Source: JAZGGS01 sp963749485
Lineage (GTDB): Bacteria; Bacteroidota; Ignavibacteria; Ignavibacteriales; Ignavibacteriaceae
Assembly: GCA_963749485.1 (NCBI GenBank)
Contig: CAVVMV010000003.1
Location: 1-64,000, forward strand
Reading direction: 5' to 3'
DNA length: 64,000 bases
The position numbers and the translations under genes were made by a program. Below the pieces are notes generated by a model. The model did no database searches and had not been told where the DNA came from. It saw only the letters and a list, made by a program, of their open reading frames with translations. Below, piece after piece: positions 19,394-30,141 of this stretch (position 1 is the first letter of the stretch; the number at the start of each line of letters is the position of its first letter).

Positions 19394-20742
19394 TATATAT
19401 TATTCACTGCCTCCTTAAAAGCTTTTCCACGGTGTTCGTAATTATCGAACATATCGAAACTTGCACAAGCAGGAGAAAGTAAAACTACCTCTCCTTCTCT
19501 TGCTTCATTTATTGCTGAAGTAATTACATCATTCATTGAATTTTTTATTTCAACTTTAACAGAATTATGAAAAAAATTAAAAATTTTATCAGCAGATGAA
19601 CCAATAGCATAAATCTTAACAACTTTTTCGATAACAAGCTGTTTAATCTGTTCGTAATCGTTACCTTTATCCTGCCCACCAAGAATAAGGAAGATCGGTT
19701 CATCAAAACTCCGCAAGGCATACCAAACCGAATCAACATTTGTGGCTTTAGAATCATTTATAAATTTTACGCCATCAATTTCTCTAACCAATTCCAGTCT
19801 GTGTTCTACACTTTCAAAAGTTTGCAGTGCATCAACAATTTTATTCATTATCCAGATCATTAATTTTTGCTGCAATAATTACAGCCATTGCATTAGCGAG
19901 GTTATGTTCACCTCTTATCTTTATATCAGATCTCTTACATCTGAATTTTTCCAGTTCCGGCTAATCTGAATATCACATCTTCTTTTTCTACATAGCAGCC
20001 ATGGTTTTGTTCTGCATTTTGCGAAAAGAAAAACGATTTACTTCTATGATCTTTCAAGTATTTAAGTACAGCTTCATTACTGCCATTTAAGATTAGATAA
20101 TCATTCTCATCCTGGTTTTTATAGATCTGCTGTTTTGAATCAGCATATTTTTCAAGATCATCATCATACCTATTAAGATGATCTGGAGTTATGTTTAAAA
20201 TCATTGCAACTTCAGGTTTAAACTTTTCTATCAAATCCAATTGAAAACTTGAAACTTCCAAAGCAACGAAATCGTTTTCTTTAACATCCAAGCGCTATTT
20301 CCGAAAATGCCAATCCAATATTTCCTGCAACGTGTGTTTTAAATCCACAATTATTAAAAACATGTCCGCACAAACTGGTTGTTGTAGTTTTACCGTTAGT
20401 TCCTGTTATTGCAATAATTTTTCCTTTGCAAAATTCATAAGCCAGTTCTACTTCACTTATTAATTTTATATTTCTTTCTCTTGCATTATTAAGTACAGCA
20501 GCATCAGTCGGTACACCAGGGCTAACAACCATCGTTTCACAATCATATACTTTTTCAGAATGTTTACCGGTTTCATATTTTATTCCGGATTCCATCAAAT
20601 TATTAATTGATTCGGACAAATCACTTTCTTTGCCCGTATCACTTACAAAAGGAATTCCTCCAACTTTTTTTATAAGTTTTGCAGCACCTATTCCACTTCT
20701 TCCGGCACCTATCACAGTAATATTTTTACCTTTTAATTCCAT
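19393..20742 (-). CDS. murD: UDP-MurNAc-L-Ala--D-glutamate ligase (three or more frameshifts)
   Basis: The full reading is about 450 aa, normal for MurD. The N-terminal fragment (20742-20290) has GAGRSGIGAAKL and the ATP loop ITGTNGKTTTT. The middle (20285-19935) carries EVSSFQLD and NITPDHLNRY. A short stretch in a third frame (about 19940-19865) reads IRGEHNLANAMAVI. The last part has FINDSKATNVDSV, the DSKATN motif of MurD, and ILGGQDKG. The breaks lie near 20285, 19940 and 19860. As the gene is essential, the breaks are most likely sequence errors. It overlaps mraY and ftsW by 1 nt each. Confidence 0.93.
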
Positions 20743-21852
20743 TAGCGAACTTTAAACGATACTAAGCTTACTATTGCCAGTACAATAGCGATAATGTAAA
20801 ACCTTACAACTATTTTTGGTTCAGGAAGTCCCTTCATTTCAAAATGATGATGAAGAGGAGCCATTTTAAAAACTCTTCTTCCCTCACCATATTTTTTCTT
20901 TGTAATACTTGAAGTAAACTCTTTGAATGATTACTGAAATTATTTCCATAAAGAATACTCCACCCAGGATAGGGATCAACAATTCTTTTTTTATCAGCAC
21001 AGCTAAAATTCCGAATGCTCCACCAAGCGCAAGCGAACCTGTATCACCCATAAATACTTGCGCGGGGTAAGAGTTATACCATAAAAATCCCAGTGATGCT
21101 CCAACCAAAGCAGCAACAAATACGGTCAGTTCTCCTGAACCGGGCAGATAAATTATGTTAAGGTAATTTGAGAAGATAGCGTTGCCGCTGACATAACTTA
21201 GTATCGCAAGGGCAATCATCACTATAGCCATTACACCAATTGCTAATCCATCTAAGCCATCGGTTAGATTAACGGCATTTGATGTGGCAGTAACTATAAA
21301 AACTACTGCAGGTATATATAAGTAGGAGAGATCAAGGTTTACGTTCTTAAGAAAAGGAACAGTTGTTAATGTATTGATACCTTCAAATTCCGGGGAGAAA
21401 TATATAACTGAACCTATAGCAATACCGATTAAAACCTGACCGAGCAATTTATAACGGGCAATTAGACCATTCGGAAATTTTTTAACTACTTTTAAATAAT
21501 CATCCAGGAAACCAACACCGCTTAACCATACAGTACCAGCAAGGATAAGAATAATATATGTGCTGTTAAGATCGCCCCATAATAAAACAGGAACAACAAC
21601 CGAAATAATTATTATTAGCCCACCCATAGTTGGTGTGCCTGCTTTAGACCAGTGGAATTTTGGTCCATCTTCTTTTTTAGCTTCTCCAATCTGGTTTTTG
21701 GTAAGAAGTTTTATGATCTTTGGTCCCAGGTAAAATGCCAAAAACATACCAGTGATTGCTGCAAGCGCAGATCTAAAAGTTAGGAATCGAAAAATATCAA
21801 AACCCGGAGGTGCGTAAATTTTATTTATGTAATCAAACAGGTAATAAAGCAT
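20742..21852 (-). CDS. mraY: phospho-MurNAc-pentapeptide transferase MraY (one frameshift)
   Basis: Makes lipid I by linking phospho-MurNAc-pentapeptide to undecaprenyl phosphate; about 370 aa and polytopic. DDYLKVV, NLTDGLDGLA and FMGDTGSLALGG hold the catalytic aspartates. The frame breaks in the run 20892-20897; with one base fewer the reading continues through APLHHHFE, the conserved HHH motif, and a final membrane helix to a TAA at 20742-20744 that overlaps murD by one base. I prefer ATG 21852 over the TTG two codons upstream, because it overlaps the corrected murF stop (TAATG). Confidence 0.95.
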
Positions 21853-23241
21853 TAACAATTACTATTTTTTAATGCAACAACAAATTCTTCCATTAACATT
21901 CCTCTTGAACCCTTAACAAGGATGACAGAGTTATTAAAATCTTTTTTTGTGATGAAATTCATCAATGATTTTCTTGTTCTGAAATGTTTTTTTAAAATTC
22001 CTTTTATCTTTTAAATTTTCATTAAGGTGTTTCATCGCCGGACCGATAGTATAGAGTTCATCAATTTTATTTTTTCTAATTACTGCTGATAACCCTTTAT
22101 GCAAATCAATTTTATTTTTACCAAGTTCCAGCATATCACCAAGTATCAATATCTTTTTATCAAACAAACTTATTTTGCCAACAAGATCAATTGCTCCCTT
22201 TGTAGAATCGGGATTGGCGTTATATGTATCATCAATTAGAACAAAGTTTTTATACTGCATTACATTAAGCCGCTGCGGAGTTGCTTTAAGTTTTTTAGTT
22301 CCAGACAAGATTTGTGATTTTGTTAATCCTAATTCGAAAGCTACAACCACAGCGGCTATGTAATTGTTTGCGCTTTGTTCTCCATAAAAATTTAATTTCT
22401 CTGTAAACTTTTTATTCTTATACTTAATCTCTATAACCGGTTTTCCGTCAGCCGAATATTTTTTAATCTTAGCTTTAAGATCAGTCCTATTGGAAAAACC
22501 ATAAGTAACCTGCTTATTACTCTTTCCGACAAAACTTTTTGTAACGGGGTCATCATGATTGATAAAAACTTTACCATTATTTTTTATCGTTTCATAAAAC
22601 AGAGCTGATTTTTCTTTCCAAACACCAGCACGATTTTTTAAATACTCTAAATGGGAATCTCCAATATTCAATATCATTCCATAATCAGGTTCAAGAATTC
22701 CAGCAGTGTACTTAATCTCATCAAAATGATTTGTACCCAGCTCGGCAACCAGCACTTCATGCTTATTTGTTGTGCTTAGAATTGTTAGTGGCACACCAAT
22801 ATGATTGTTATTATTTGAGTAAGTTTTATTCACTTTATATTTTTCTGCAAGTATTGTTGCCAGCATATCTTTGGTTGTTGTTTTACCTGAACTTCCTGTA
22901 ATTCCAATTATTTTTGTTGATAATCTTTTTCTCCAGATATTTGCTATAGTACCAAGTGCATTAGTCGTATTTGCAACAGTAATTATCGGTATATCTAAAT
23001 CATTATAGCTCTTGTACTTCTCAGCATTTATTAGAACTGCAGAAGCACCTTTAGAAACTGCTTCTTTAACAAAATCGTGTCCGTCGAACTTCCTTCCTTT
23101 TATTGCTATAAATAACGATTTTTTTTTTACGCACCTTGAGTCAATTGTAATATGCGAAACCGGTTTAAGATCATCCGGGTTATAAATAACTGCTGACGGC
23201 AGATTGAAAATATCTTCAATATTTAACCTTATACTTTTCAA
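21852..23241 (-). CDS. murF: UDP-MurNAc-tripeptide--D-Ala-D-Ala ligase (one frameshift)
   Basis: About 463 aa. The start codon is TTG 23241, overlapping the murE stop as TTGA. The ATP loop is GITGSSGKTTTKDM, and DDTYNANPDS is the conserved MurF motif. The frame breaks at the seven-base run 21942-21948; with six bases the C-terminus reads on as DFNNSVILVKGSRGMLMEE, the classic MurF ending, to a TAA overlapping mraY. It adds D-Ala-D-Ala to the tripeptide. Position between murE and mraY is canonical. Confidence 0.94.
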
Positions 23242-24709
23242 TTATGCAAATACTTTTCAGCAACTTCTCTATCAGAAAAATGAGACCGCACACCTTTAAT
23301 CTCCTGGTAATCTTCGTGTCCTTTGCCTGCAATTAGTACAACAGAGTTTTTCTTACCATTAACAATGGCTTCCTTAATTGCTTCTTCTCTGTTTTCAATC
23401 ACTTGATAATTATCCTTCTCTATGCTTGCTTTTATCTCTTCTATTATTGAAAAAGGATCTTCATCTCTTGGGTTATCAGAAGTTACAATTACTTTATCAC
23501 TTAACTCAGTTGCTATCTTTCCCATAAGCGGACGCTTTTGTTTATCACGGTTTCCACCACAGCCAAAAACAGTGTATACAGTTTGATCTTCACTTTTTAA
23601 ATTTTGTATTGCAAGCAGAGCTTTTTCAAGTCCATCGGGTGTATGAGAATAATCAATTATTATTTTCCGGTTGCCGTTATTAAAAACTTCAAACCTTCCC
23701 GGAACTTGTGATGTAACTTTAATTCCGCTTTGAGCATCATCAGGTTTAATGCCCGAAAGAACCGAAACCGCAAAAGCAGCACAAGCGTTATATGCATTAA
23801 AGTCGCCAACCAGGGAAGTTTCAATATATAGCTGCTACCCTTATGCGAAATTATAAAAGAAGTTCCATCAAGATTATAGTTAATGTTTTCTATTCTAAAG
23901 TCTGCATCTGCAACACAACCATACCTGTATTTTATGGCAGCGCAATTCTTCATAACATCAACGCTATGGAGCTCGTCTGCATTATAGAGAGCAATGGATC
24001 CTTCCGGTAAAGAATCGAATAATAGTTTTTTTGCTTCAAGATATTTTTCAAAATTCTGATGAAAATCTAAATGCTCGGCTGTGAGATTTGTAAACACAGC
24101 AGAATTAAAATCGATATTATAAACCCTATTTAATGCAAGGGAGTGTGAAGAAACTTCCATCACGATATGCTTGCATCCAGCTGAGTGCATTTCGCTTAAA
24201 AGTTTGTTAATCTCATTAGATTCAGGAGTGGTGAGTTTTGAGCTTATTTTTTCATCCCCGATATAATTATTAATTGTTCCTATCAAACCTGTTTTGAAAC
24301 CAGCTTGCTCTAGAATACTCTTTACAAAGTAAGAAGTAGTTGTTTTACCGTTTGTACCGGTTATTCCAATCACATTCATTTTTTTTGATGGCTCATCATA
24401 GAAATAATTTGATGCTTCTGCCATTGCAATTCTTGAATCTTTAACTAAAATTTTTATTGCTTCATAAGTTTTAAATAATCCTTCCGGCACAGCTTCCTCA
24501 TTTTCGAGAATAACTGCAGTAGCGCCGCTGTTCAAAACATTTTGAATAAAGTTATGTCCATCTAATTTAAACCCCTTTATAGCAACAAAAAGAGAGTTCT
24601 TTTCTACTTTCCTTGAATCGAATTCTATTCCAGCAAGATCTGTATCCGGTATTCTGCCTGCTACCTGGATAGTGCTGATTTTATTTAGAAGTTCTGATAG
24701 TTTCATCAA
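23238..24709 (-). CDS. murE: UDP-MurNAc-dipeptide--meso-diaminopimelate ligase (one frameshift)
   Basis: About 490 aa. It has the ATP loop GITGTNGKTTTSYF, EVSSHSLAL, GGNRDKQKRPLMG and, near the C-terminus, TSDNPRDEDP. The DNPR motif is the known marker for meso-diaminopimelate specificity, so the cell wall is of the Gram-negative A1gamma type. The frame changes at the three-base G run 23813-23815; one more base restores LKLPLVGDFNAYN. The ATG overlaps the ftsI stop (ATGA). The fragments 24709-23820 and 23815-23238 together cover the entire family length. Confidence 0.94.
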
Positions 24710-26710
24710 TATACGTTTGCCCCGGTTACTGATAATTCAGAGCAATTCACAATGCAATCCTTTTTAGTTTTTATAATTGTACCCGGCGCAATACTTTGTT
24801 TTGTAACCACGCCTGAACCATTAATTTTATAGTTGAGACCAAGCATGTTTAAGATCACCAGTGCATCTTTAACAGTTCTTCCCTTCAGATCAGGCATAAT
24901 ATTTTTATTTATCTCTTTAGAATAATTAACCTGAATTGGCTTAATTTCGTTAGTCGGGTTGTTATTTTTAACAAATACCGGTTCAATATTTTCTTTGTTA
25001 TCTTTTTCAATCGATTCTGTTCCCGGTAATTTTTTATTCTCTTTAAAATATTGCGGATTAGGTTGAATAATTCTTTCTGCAACATTTTTGAAGATTGGTG
25101 CGGCAACCTTGCTGCCATATTTTTCTAGTTCGGGTTCGTTAACAAGGATAAGACAAACAACTTTAGGATCTTCCACAGGGAAAAATCCAATGAATGATGA
25201 ATTGTACTTACCAGTTACATACTTTACCGTTTTCAACAATCTTTGCAGTTCCTGTTTTACCTCCAACGGAAATATTTTCGATCTTTGCATTTTTACCTGT
25301 GCCATTTTCAACGGCGCTTGCAAGTATGTTTCTCATCCTCAGCGAAGTCTCTTCTGAAATTACCCTGCGAACTGTAACAGGTGATGATTGGTAAATTACC
25401 GTTCCGTTTTTATCAACCTGTTTTTTTAGAATTTGGGGTTCGAATAAAATTCCCCCGTTTATTACAGAACAGAAAGCCGTAGCAAGCTGCAAAGGGGTTA
25501 CGGAAAGTCCGTATCCGAACGACATATATGTTTTGGTGAGTTTAGACCAGTTGAGGGGAGTCCGCAGATTGCCTTTAACTTCACCGGGCAGGGAAAGCGA
25601 GGTGTATGTACCAAACCCGAAATTCCTTAGGTATTTGTAATAAGTTTCTGCATCCAGGTCCTGAAGTAGTTTGGCAATACCAATATTACTAGACTCTTCC
25701 ATAACACCCTTTACAGTCAAATACTTATGCTTGTGTGTATCGTATATATAGCTGTTCCGGAATTTATATTTTCCATTTTCAACATTAACAAGATCGCTCT
25801 CTTTACATGTGCCTTCATTCAGTAAAGCTGACATTGTAATTGATTTAAAAGTTGAACCTGGTTCATAGGTATCTGTGATTACCCTGTTCTTTCTCTGGAA
25901 ATCATTGTACTTCCAGTAGAAATTAGGATCAAAATCTTCAGCATTTGCAAGAGCTAAAATTTCCCCGGTCTTTGGATCCATAATAATTCCTGCAACCGAT
26001 TTTCCGTTATAAGTTTCCAGTCCTTTAATTAATTCTTCGGTAAGAATGCTTTGGTATGTTTTATCAATTGTAAGAAAAAGATTATCGCCCGGTATGGCTG
26101 ACTTGGTTTCTTCATCGGCAACTGTTATCATATCACCGATGGCATTTTTTTCTACAAGCCGTATTCCGTTTTCACCTTTAAGGTTTTCTTCAAATGTTTT
26201 TTCAATTCCATTGGCTCCAACATATTTATGATTAACATAACCTAAAACGTGTGCACCGATAACACCATACTGGTAAACCCTTGTTGGATCTTCCCTGTAA
26301 AATAATGCCGGGAGTTTATAGTTCAAGAGATCAAATGCTAATTCGCGTTTTACTTTCTTCTCCAGGCAAACAGTTTTTCCGTATTGGTTCATTATTTTAA
26401 GATAGTGTTGCTCACTTTTTCCAAATGCGACGGAAAATTTTTCAGCCACTTCCTTTTTCTTTTTTTCCGGAAGCATTCTCAGATCTATGTAAAAGGAAAC
26501 GTCATCACTGTTGAATGCAAGAAGCAGATTATTACGATCGTATATTAATCCTCTATCCGCTTGTATTGATTCGATTTTTGTTTGCTGTCTTTCGGCATAA
26601 TACTTCAACTCTTCGCTATTTATTATCTGGATATCAGCTAATTTGAAAACTAAAAAAGTGAGAAAAAGAAACACGCATATCAATACAACAAGTGCGCGGG
26701 AGTTAATCAT
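24706..26710 (-). CDS. ftsI: septal transpeptidase FtsI / class B PBP with PASTA domain (one frameshift)
   Basis: About 668 aa. One N-terminal transmembrane helix, a PBP dimer domain, then transpeptidase motifs STFK (in EPGSTFKSIT), SSN (in MEESSNIG) and KTGTA (in VGGKTGTAKIV). The frame changes near 25215-25230 (ENGK to YVTGKYNSSFIGF). A C-terminal PASTA domain (MPDLKGRTVKDALVILNMLGL) follows a Lys/Asn-rich linker; PASTA on FtsI is usual in Gram-positives and Bacteroidota/Chlorobiota Spo0D-type PBPs. It cross-links septal peptidoglycan with FtsW and overlaps ftsL (8 nt) and murE (4 nt). Confidence 0.94.
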
Positions 26711-27032
26711 ATTTTTCTTTTAATAATTTTGATAATTCCTCAATTTTATCTTTACTTACCGTTATCTTTATTCCAGGTTCACTATTCTGTACCATTCCTA
26801 AATCGTTTTTAGCTGAATTGGTAATTATATCTTCAGCAGCCACCATTTGGTAATTGGCAACAAGGTTAACTTTTTTAGTTCTTTCCGATTTTAATATTTT
26901 CTGAAGTTCAACCTTTGTGCGCACGGATTCTTCATATTTTAATCTTAATCCTACACTAATTAATACAAGCGCCGTAATTACCAGGAGCAAAAACATTACG
27001 ATTACAATTAAAGGTTTAGCACTTTTCTTCAT
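26703..27032 (-). CDS. ftsL: FtsL-like division protein
   Basis: A bitopic protein of 109 aa: short basic N-terminus (MKKSAKP), one transmembrane helix (about 7-29), then a heptad-like coiled-coil stretch (YEESVRTKVELQKILKSERTKKV). Size, topology and the place between rsmH and ftsI identify it as FtsL, which links FtsQ to FtsWI. Sequence identity in the family is too low for motif proof. The start overlaps the rsmH stop by 4 nt. Confidence 0.8.
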   Translation of the reverse strand: MKKSAKPLIVIVMFLLLVITALVLISVGLRLKYEESVRTKVELQKILKSERTKKVNLVANYQMVAAEDIITNSAKNDLGMVQNSEPGIKITVSKDKIEELSKLLKEKYD

Positions 27033-27953
27033 ATTCTTTCGGCAACTCTTAGTTTTGCACTGCGTGCACGTTTGTTAAACTGTATTTCTTCAGCAGATGG
27101 GACAACAGGTTTTCGTGTAATAATTTTTAATGTTTGTTCCTTGTTACAACTGCAAACCGGAATATCTTTAGGACAAACACATTTCTGGTTTTCATACTTA
27201 AAAAATTCTTTAACTACCCTGTCTTCCAGCGAATGATAACTTATTACCACTATGCGTCCGCCTTTGTTTAGAACTTTTACGGAATTATTTAAAAATGTTT
27301 TAAGCGTATCAAGTTCGTTGTTAACATAAATTCTTAATGCCTGGAAAATCCTTGAGAGCGATTTTCTTAAATATCGTTCCGGTACAACTTTAGAAACCAG
27401 TTCTTTTAATTCGCTGGTTGTATTTATTTTTTTAATCTTTCTCAATTCACAAATTTTTCTGGTTATCAGTTTCGAATTTCTTTCTTCACCGTACTCCTAA
27501 AGAATTCTTGCTAATTCAATTTCATCAAAATTATTTACAATATCAGCAGCAGACAGTTTTAAATTTTTATCAAATCGCATATCGAGTTTAGTATCTGCAC
27601 TGTAAGAAAATCCTGCCGCCGAATTATCTAACTGGAACGAAGAAACTCCAAGGTCAACCAACATACCGTCAAAGAACTCTATAGTTTCAATCTTAGCAAT
27701 AACATCAACAAGCGAGTAATTAAAGTTGTATAGTTTTGCTCTTTTATCTGCTTCAAATTTTTTCTTAGAAAAACTAAACGCGTTTGTATCAAGATCAGTT
27801 GAAACAAGGATACCACGCGGACCTCAGCCGTTTTAATATCTCTTCCGAATGACCGCCAAATCCAAGTGTTCCATCAAAATAAAACCCTGCTTCATTCGTT
27901 ATTAAAAAATCAATGCTCTCCTGCAGCAATACCGGTTTGTGATGGCTTTCCAT
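27029..27953 (-). CDS. rsmH: 16S rRNA (cytosine1402-N4)-methyltransferase RsmH (broken)
   Basis: The full reading is about 308 aa. ATG 27953 begins HKPVLLQES, then FDGTLGFGGHS, the SAM motif. The frame shifts at the CC pair 27822-27823 (one extra base); afterwards the text reads DLDTNAF, FDGMLVDLGVSSFQLD and FSYSADTKLDMR, all RsmH landmarks. A TAG at 27497-27499 then interrupts the frame just before EYGEERNSK, where the family normally has a Lys or Arg. The C-terminal part has ISYHSLEDRVVKEFF and KPVVPSAEE. The enzyme methylates the decoding centre. It overlaps mraZ by 1 nt and ftsL by 4 nt. Confidence 0.92.
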
Positions 27954-28390
27954 CATTCCTTCATTACTTTTGCTGCAATCTGCTCATAAGTTTCAGTTGA
28001 TTGGTTTATATAATCTTCGTATACAGACGGGTTCCACACTTCAATTTTTTTTAGTGCACCAAGTATCAAAACTTCTTTTTCAATTTTGGCATACTCGATT
28101 AGCGAATGTGGTATGAGAATACGGGACTGAGAATCCATAGTATCCTCGGAAGCATACTGCGAAAACATTCTTATGAACTTTGCGTCATCAGGATTAAAGG
28201 GATTGAGCTTTATTAATCTTTCCTCCATGTGCTGCCATTCATCCAGCGGATAGATATCGATACAGGTTGCAGTACCCTTTGTTGTTACAAATGTTTCATT
28301 GGCTTCGGGAGAAATATGCTTCCTTAATTTAGCCGGAATACTTATTCTTCCTTTGGAATCTATTGAATATGTATATTGTCCTCTAAACAT
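27953..28390 (-). CDS. mraZ: transcriptional regulator MraZ
   Basis: About 145 aa from ATG 28390 (MFRGQYTYSIDSKGR); an upstream in-frame GTG/ATG would add 14 atypical residues that lie over the operator repeats, so I reject it. Two SpoVT/AbrB-like repeats are visible: SIDSKGRISIPAKLR and MDSQSRILIPHSLIEYA. MraZ forms a ring and represses its own dcw operon by binding 10-bp-spaced repeats; three such repeats lie at 28411-28440. First gene of the cluster, overlapping rsmH as TGATG. Confidence 0.95.
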   Translation of the reverse strand: MFRGQYTYSIDSKGRISIPAKLRKHISPEANETFVTTKGTATCIDIYPLDEWQHMEERLIKLNPFNPDDAKFIRMFSQYASEDTMDSQSRILIPHSLIEYAKIEKEVLILGALKKIEVWNPSVYEDYINQSTETYEQIAAKVMKE

Positions 28391-28410
28391 CTCTTTCTCA
28401 ATTATTTGGT

Positions 28411-28440
28411 AACTTTCACCACAATTCCCCACTACACTCC
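28411..28440 (-). promoter_or_regulatory. three 10-bp direct repeats: probable MraZ operator
   Basis: On the minus strand, three consecutive 10-mers start GGAG, GGGG and GGTG (pattern GGnGnnnngt). They lie 20-50 nt upstream of the mraZ ATG. Known MraZ boxes are TGGGN-type repeats with 10-bp spacing, and the period and position agree. Confidence 0.55.
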
Positions 28441-28470
28441 AAAATAATGGAAATTCTCAACCAAAGTCAA
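28441..28470 (-). promoter_or_regulatory. candidate promoter of the dcw cluster
   Basis: The minus strand has TTGACT (28470-28465), a 17-nt spacer and TTATTT (28447-28442), directly upstream of the 10-bp repeats. This fits a sigma-70-type promoter whose start point would lie in the operator. Confidence 0.5.
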
Positions 28471-28721
28471 GAAAAATCTATTAAAATCTCCACAAAAAAT
28501 AGTTTTATTTAAGAGTGGAAATTATGAGGAGAAACTAGTTCTGCATCTATTTTCTAATTTGGAGAAGTTTTGGTTTGATGAAATGAAGAATTGGTTTCAG
28601 AATTCACGTATAGAAGCTGAAGAAAAGACAGGTTATTTGTTCAATAAATCTTCATTTACATTTCCATGTTTTTGGTTTTAGGAATTCTTTAAATAACCTC
28701 AACAGCAGCAGCAACCTCAGG
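28471..28721. other. intergenic, upstream of the dcw promoter
   Basis: No supported gene. Short frames on the plus strand stop quickly, and no repeat or hairpin with a T run was seen. Confidence 0.5.
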
Positions 28722-29552
28722 TTACATCTCAACAAGCTCGACCCTGCGGTTGAGTTTCCTTCCATCTTCATTCTTGTTTGAGCCGATGGGACAGAGCGGA
28801 CCAGCCCCCTTTCCTGTCAACCGTTCGGCGGCAATGCCATATTCGTTCACCAACGCCTTGACGACCGCATTAGCTCTTTCTAATGAGAGCCCCACATTGT
28901 ATTCAAACCCGCCGGTCATGTCTGTATGCCCCACCACATACAGCTTAAGTGATTTGTTGGCTTTGAGCATATCGGCTATAGCTTTAAGACTGGGTTTGGA
29001 TTCCTGTTTGATGTTGGCGCTGTCATGATCGAAATAGATACCATAGACCGCGGCATGCCCGGTGGTCGCAATATCTCCGAATAACGCATCCGGATTTACG
29101 ACAACTTTCTGCTCCATCTGCTCACGTTCCACGATGGTCAAACGGTAGAGGCGGTCCAAAGCATGGACTTGGATCCAGATCTCTTTGCCCTCTTTTGTGA
29201 CTTTGCAGTATAAGTCTTTTTTCGTCGTCTTTAAAATTTCAGCATTTATCTTTTTCAAGGCATTTTCATGATTCTTGAGTATCATCAGACGACCCGGTTC
29301 TTGGCCTCCTTTTTTCAGACGATACTCGATGAAATACTTATGCCCCTCAATGTCAATCTTATTATTGGCCTCATCGCGAAATGTATGCGATTCGTACTCG
29401 CTCTCTTGATAGGAAGCGATCCAGAAGTCCGGCATCCTGGATATTAGAGGGTAGTCACTGCTTCCTTTGAGGTCTTTATTTTGTGCCTGAGTGATACCGG
29501 CCGTAATTAATACGATGAAAATGATTGTGCATACTTGAAAAATAAGTTTCAT
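28722..29552 (-). CDS. OmpA-family protein with unknown N-terminal domain; atypical composition
   Basis: About 276 aa from ATG 29552, which has AGGTG upstream; an earlier in-frame start at 29630 would precede the signal peptide and is less likely. The signal peptide ends near TQAQ. Residues 25-145 form a domain I cannot name, possibly DUF4892-like (YFIEYRL, KKGGQEPGRLMIL). The C-terminal OmpA domain has YFDHDSANIK, VVGHTDMTGG and LSLERANAVV, which bind peptidoglycan. The gene is visibly richer in G and C than its neighbours, with proteobacterium-like wording, so horizontal transfer is plausible. It has no frame break. Confidence 0.8.
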   Translation of the reverse strand: MKLIFQVCTIIFIVLITAGITQAQNKDLKGSSDYPLISRMPDFWIASYQESEYESHTFRDEANNKIDIEGHKYFIEYRLKKGGQEPGRLMILKNHENALKKINAEILKTTKKDLYCKVTKEGKEIWIQVHALDRLYRLTIVEREQMEQKVVVNPDALFGDIATTGHAAVYGIYFDHDSANIKQESKPSLKAIADMLKANKSLKLYVVGHTDMTGGFEYNVGLSLERANAVVKALVNEYGIAAERLTGKGAGPLCPIGSNKNEDGRKLNRRVELVEM

Positions 29553-30141
29553 GGTAATCACCTCATTATTAATGATAGATTTTTTCATTTCTACTATTTG
29601 AGGAAACAATGGATGAATCAGAACCCTCACAGTATTGCAAGCTTGATATTCTCATACGCATATTTTAAAAACCAAACACAAGTTATATTATTTATATAAA
29701 ATTACGATCCTTTACTATGGTGAGTCTTTTAGATTATTTAAGGTTCAGTAACTTTTAATTAATAATTTGGAAAAAAGTTACAATAAAATTAAACAATATC
29801 GAACATTAACCTCAATAAACTATCAACGAGTAATAGGAGTGATTACTACAATACTAAATCAAGAAACAAAATCTCGCTTATTCTAGATTTAATTCTATTA
29901 TATTACCAAAACCTGCTTAATAATTAGGCGAGGGTTTTTTATTGCTTGCAATCACTAACAGCAGTCAATCCCAAACAGTTGCTTGTTTGTCATCCGAAAT
30001 GTTTGCAGGTTTGTAAAAGATTAAATCTACCCCTTGAGAGAAACGTGTAGAATACCGTTACTCTGATCTTCCTTCCAGAATATTGCGCTTCTCCGCAAGG
30101 TGTAGGGTTTATAATTATTTCAATTTTAAAGGATTAATACG
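29553..30141. other. long intergenic region with an orphan terminator
   Basis: No gene longer than a few codons is supported in these 590 bases. The only clear signal is the terminator-like hairpin at 29912-29940. An AAAGGAT ribosome site at the right end belongs to the gene at 30142. Confidence 0.5.
29912..29940 (+). terminator. rho-independent terminator without an obvious gene
   Basis: A 9-bp stem (CCTGCTTAA / TTAGGC-G-AGG, one bulge, 3-nt loop) is followed by TTTTTT on the plus strand. No plus-strand gene lies between 29553 and this point, so it may end a small RNA or an unrecognised short transcript. Confidence 0.55.
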
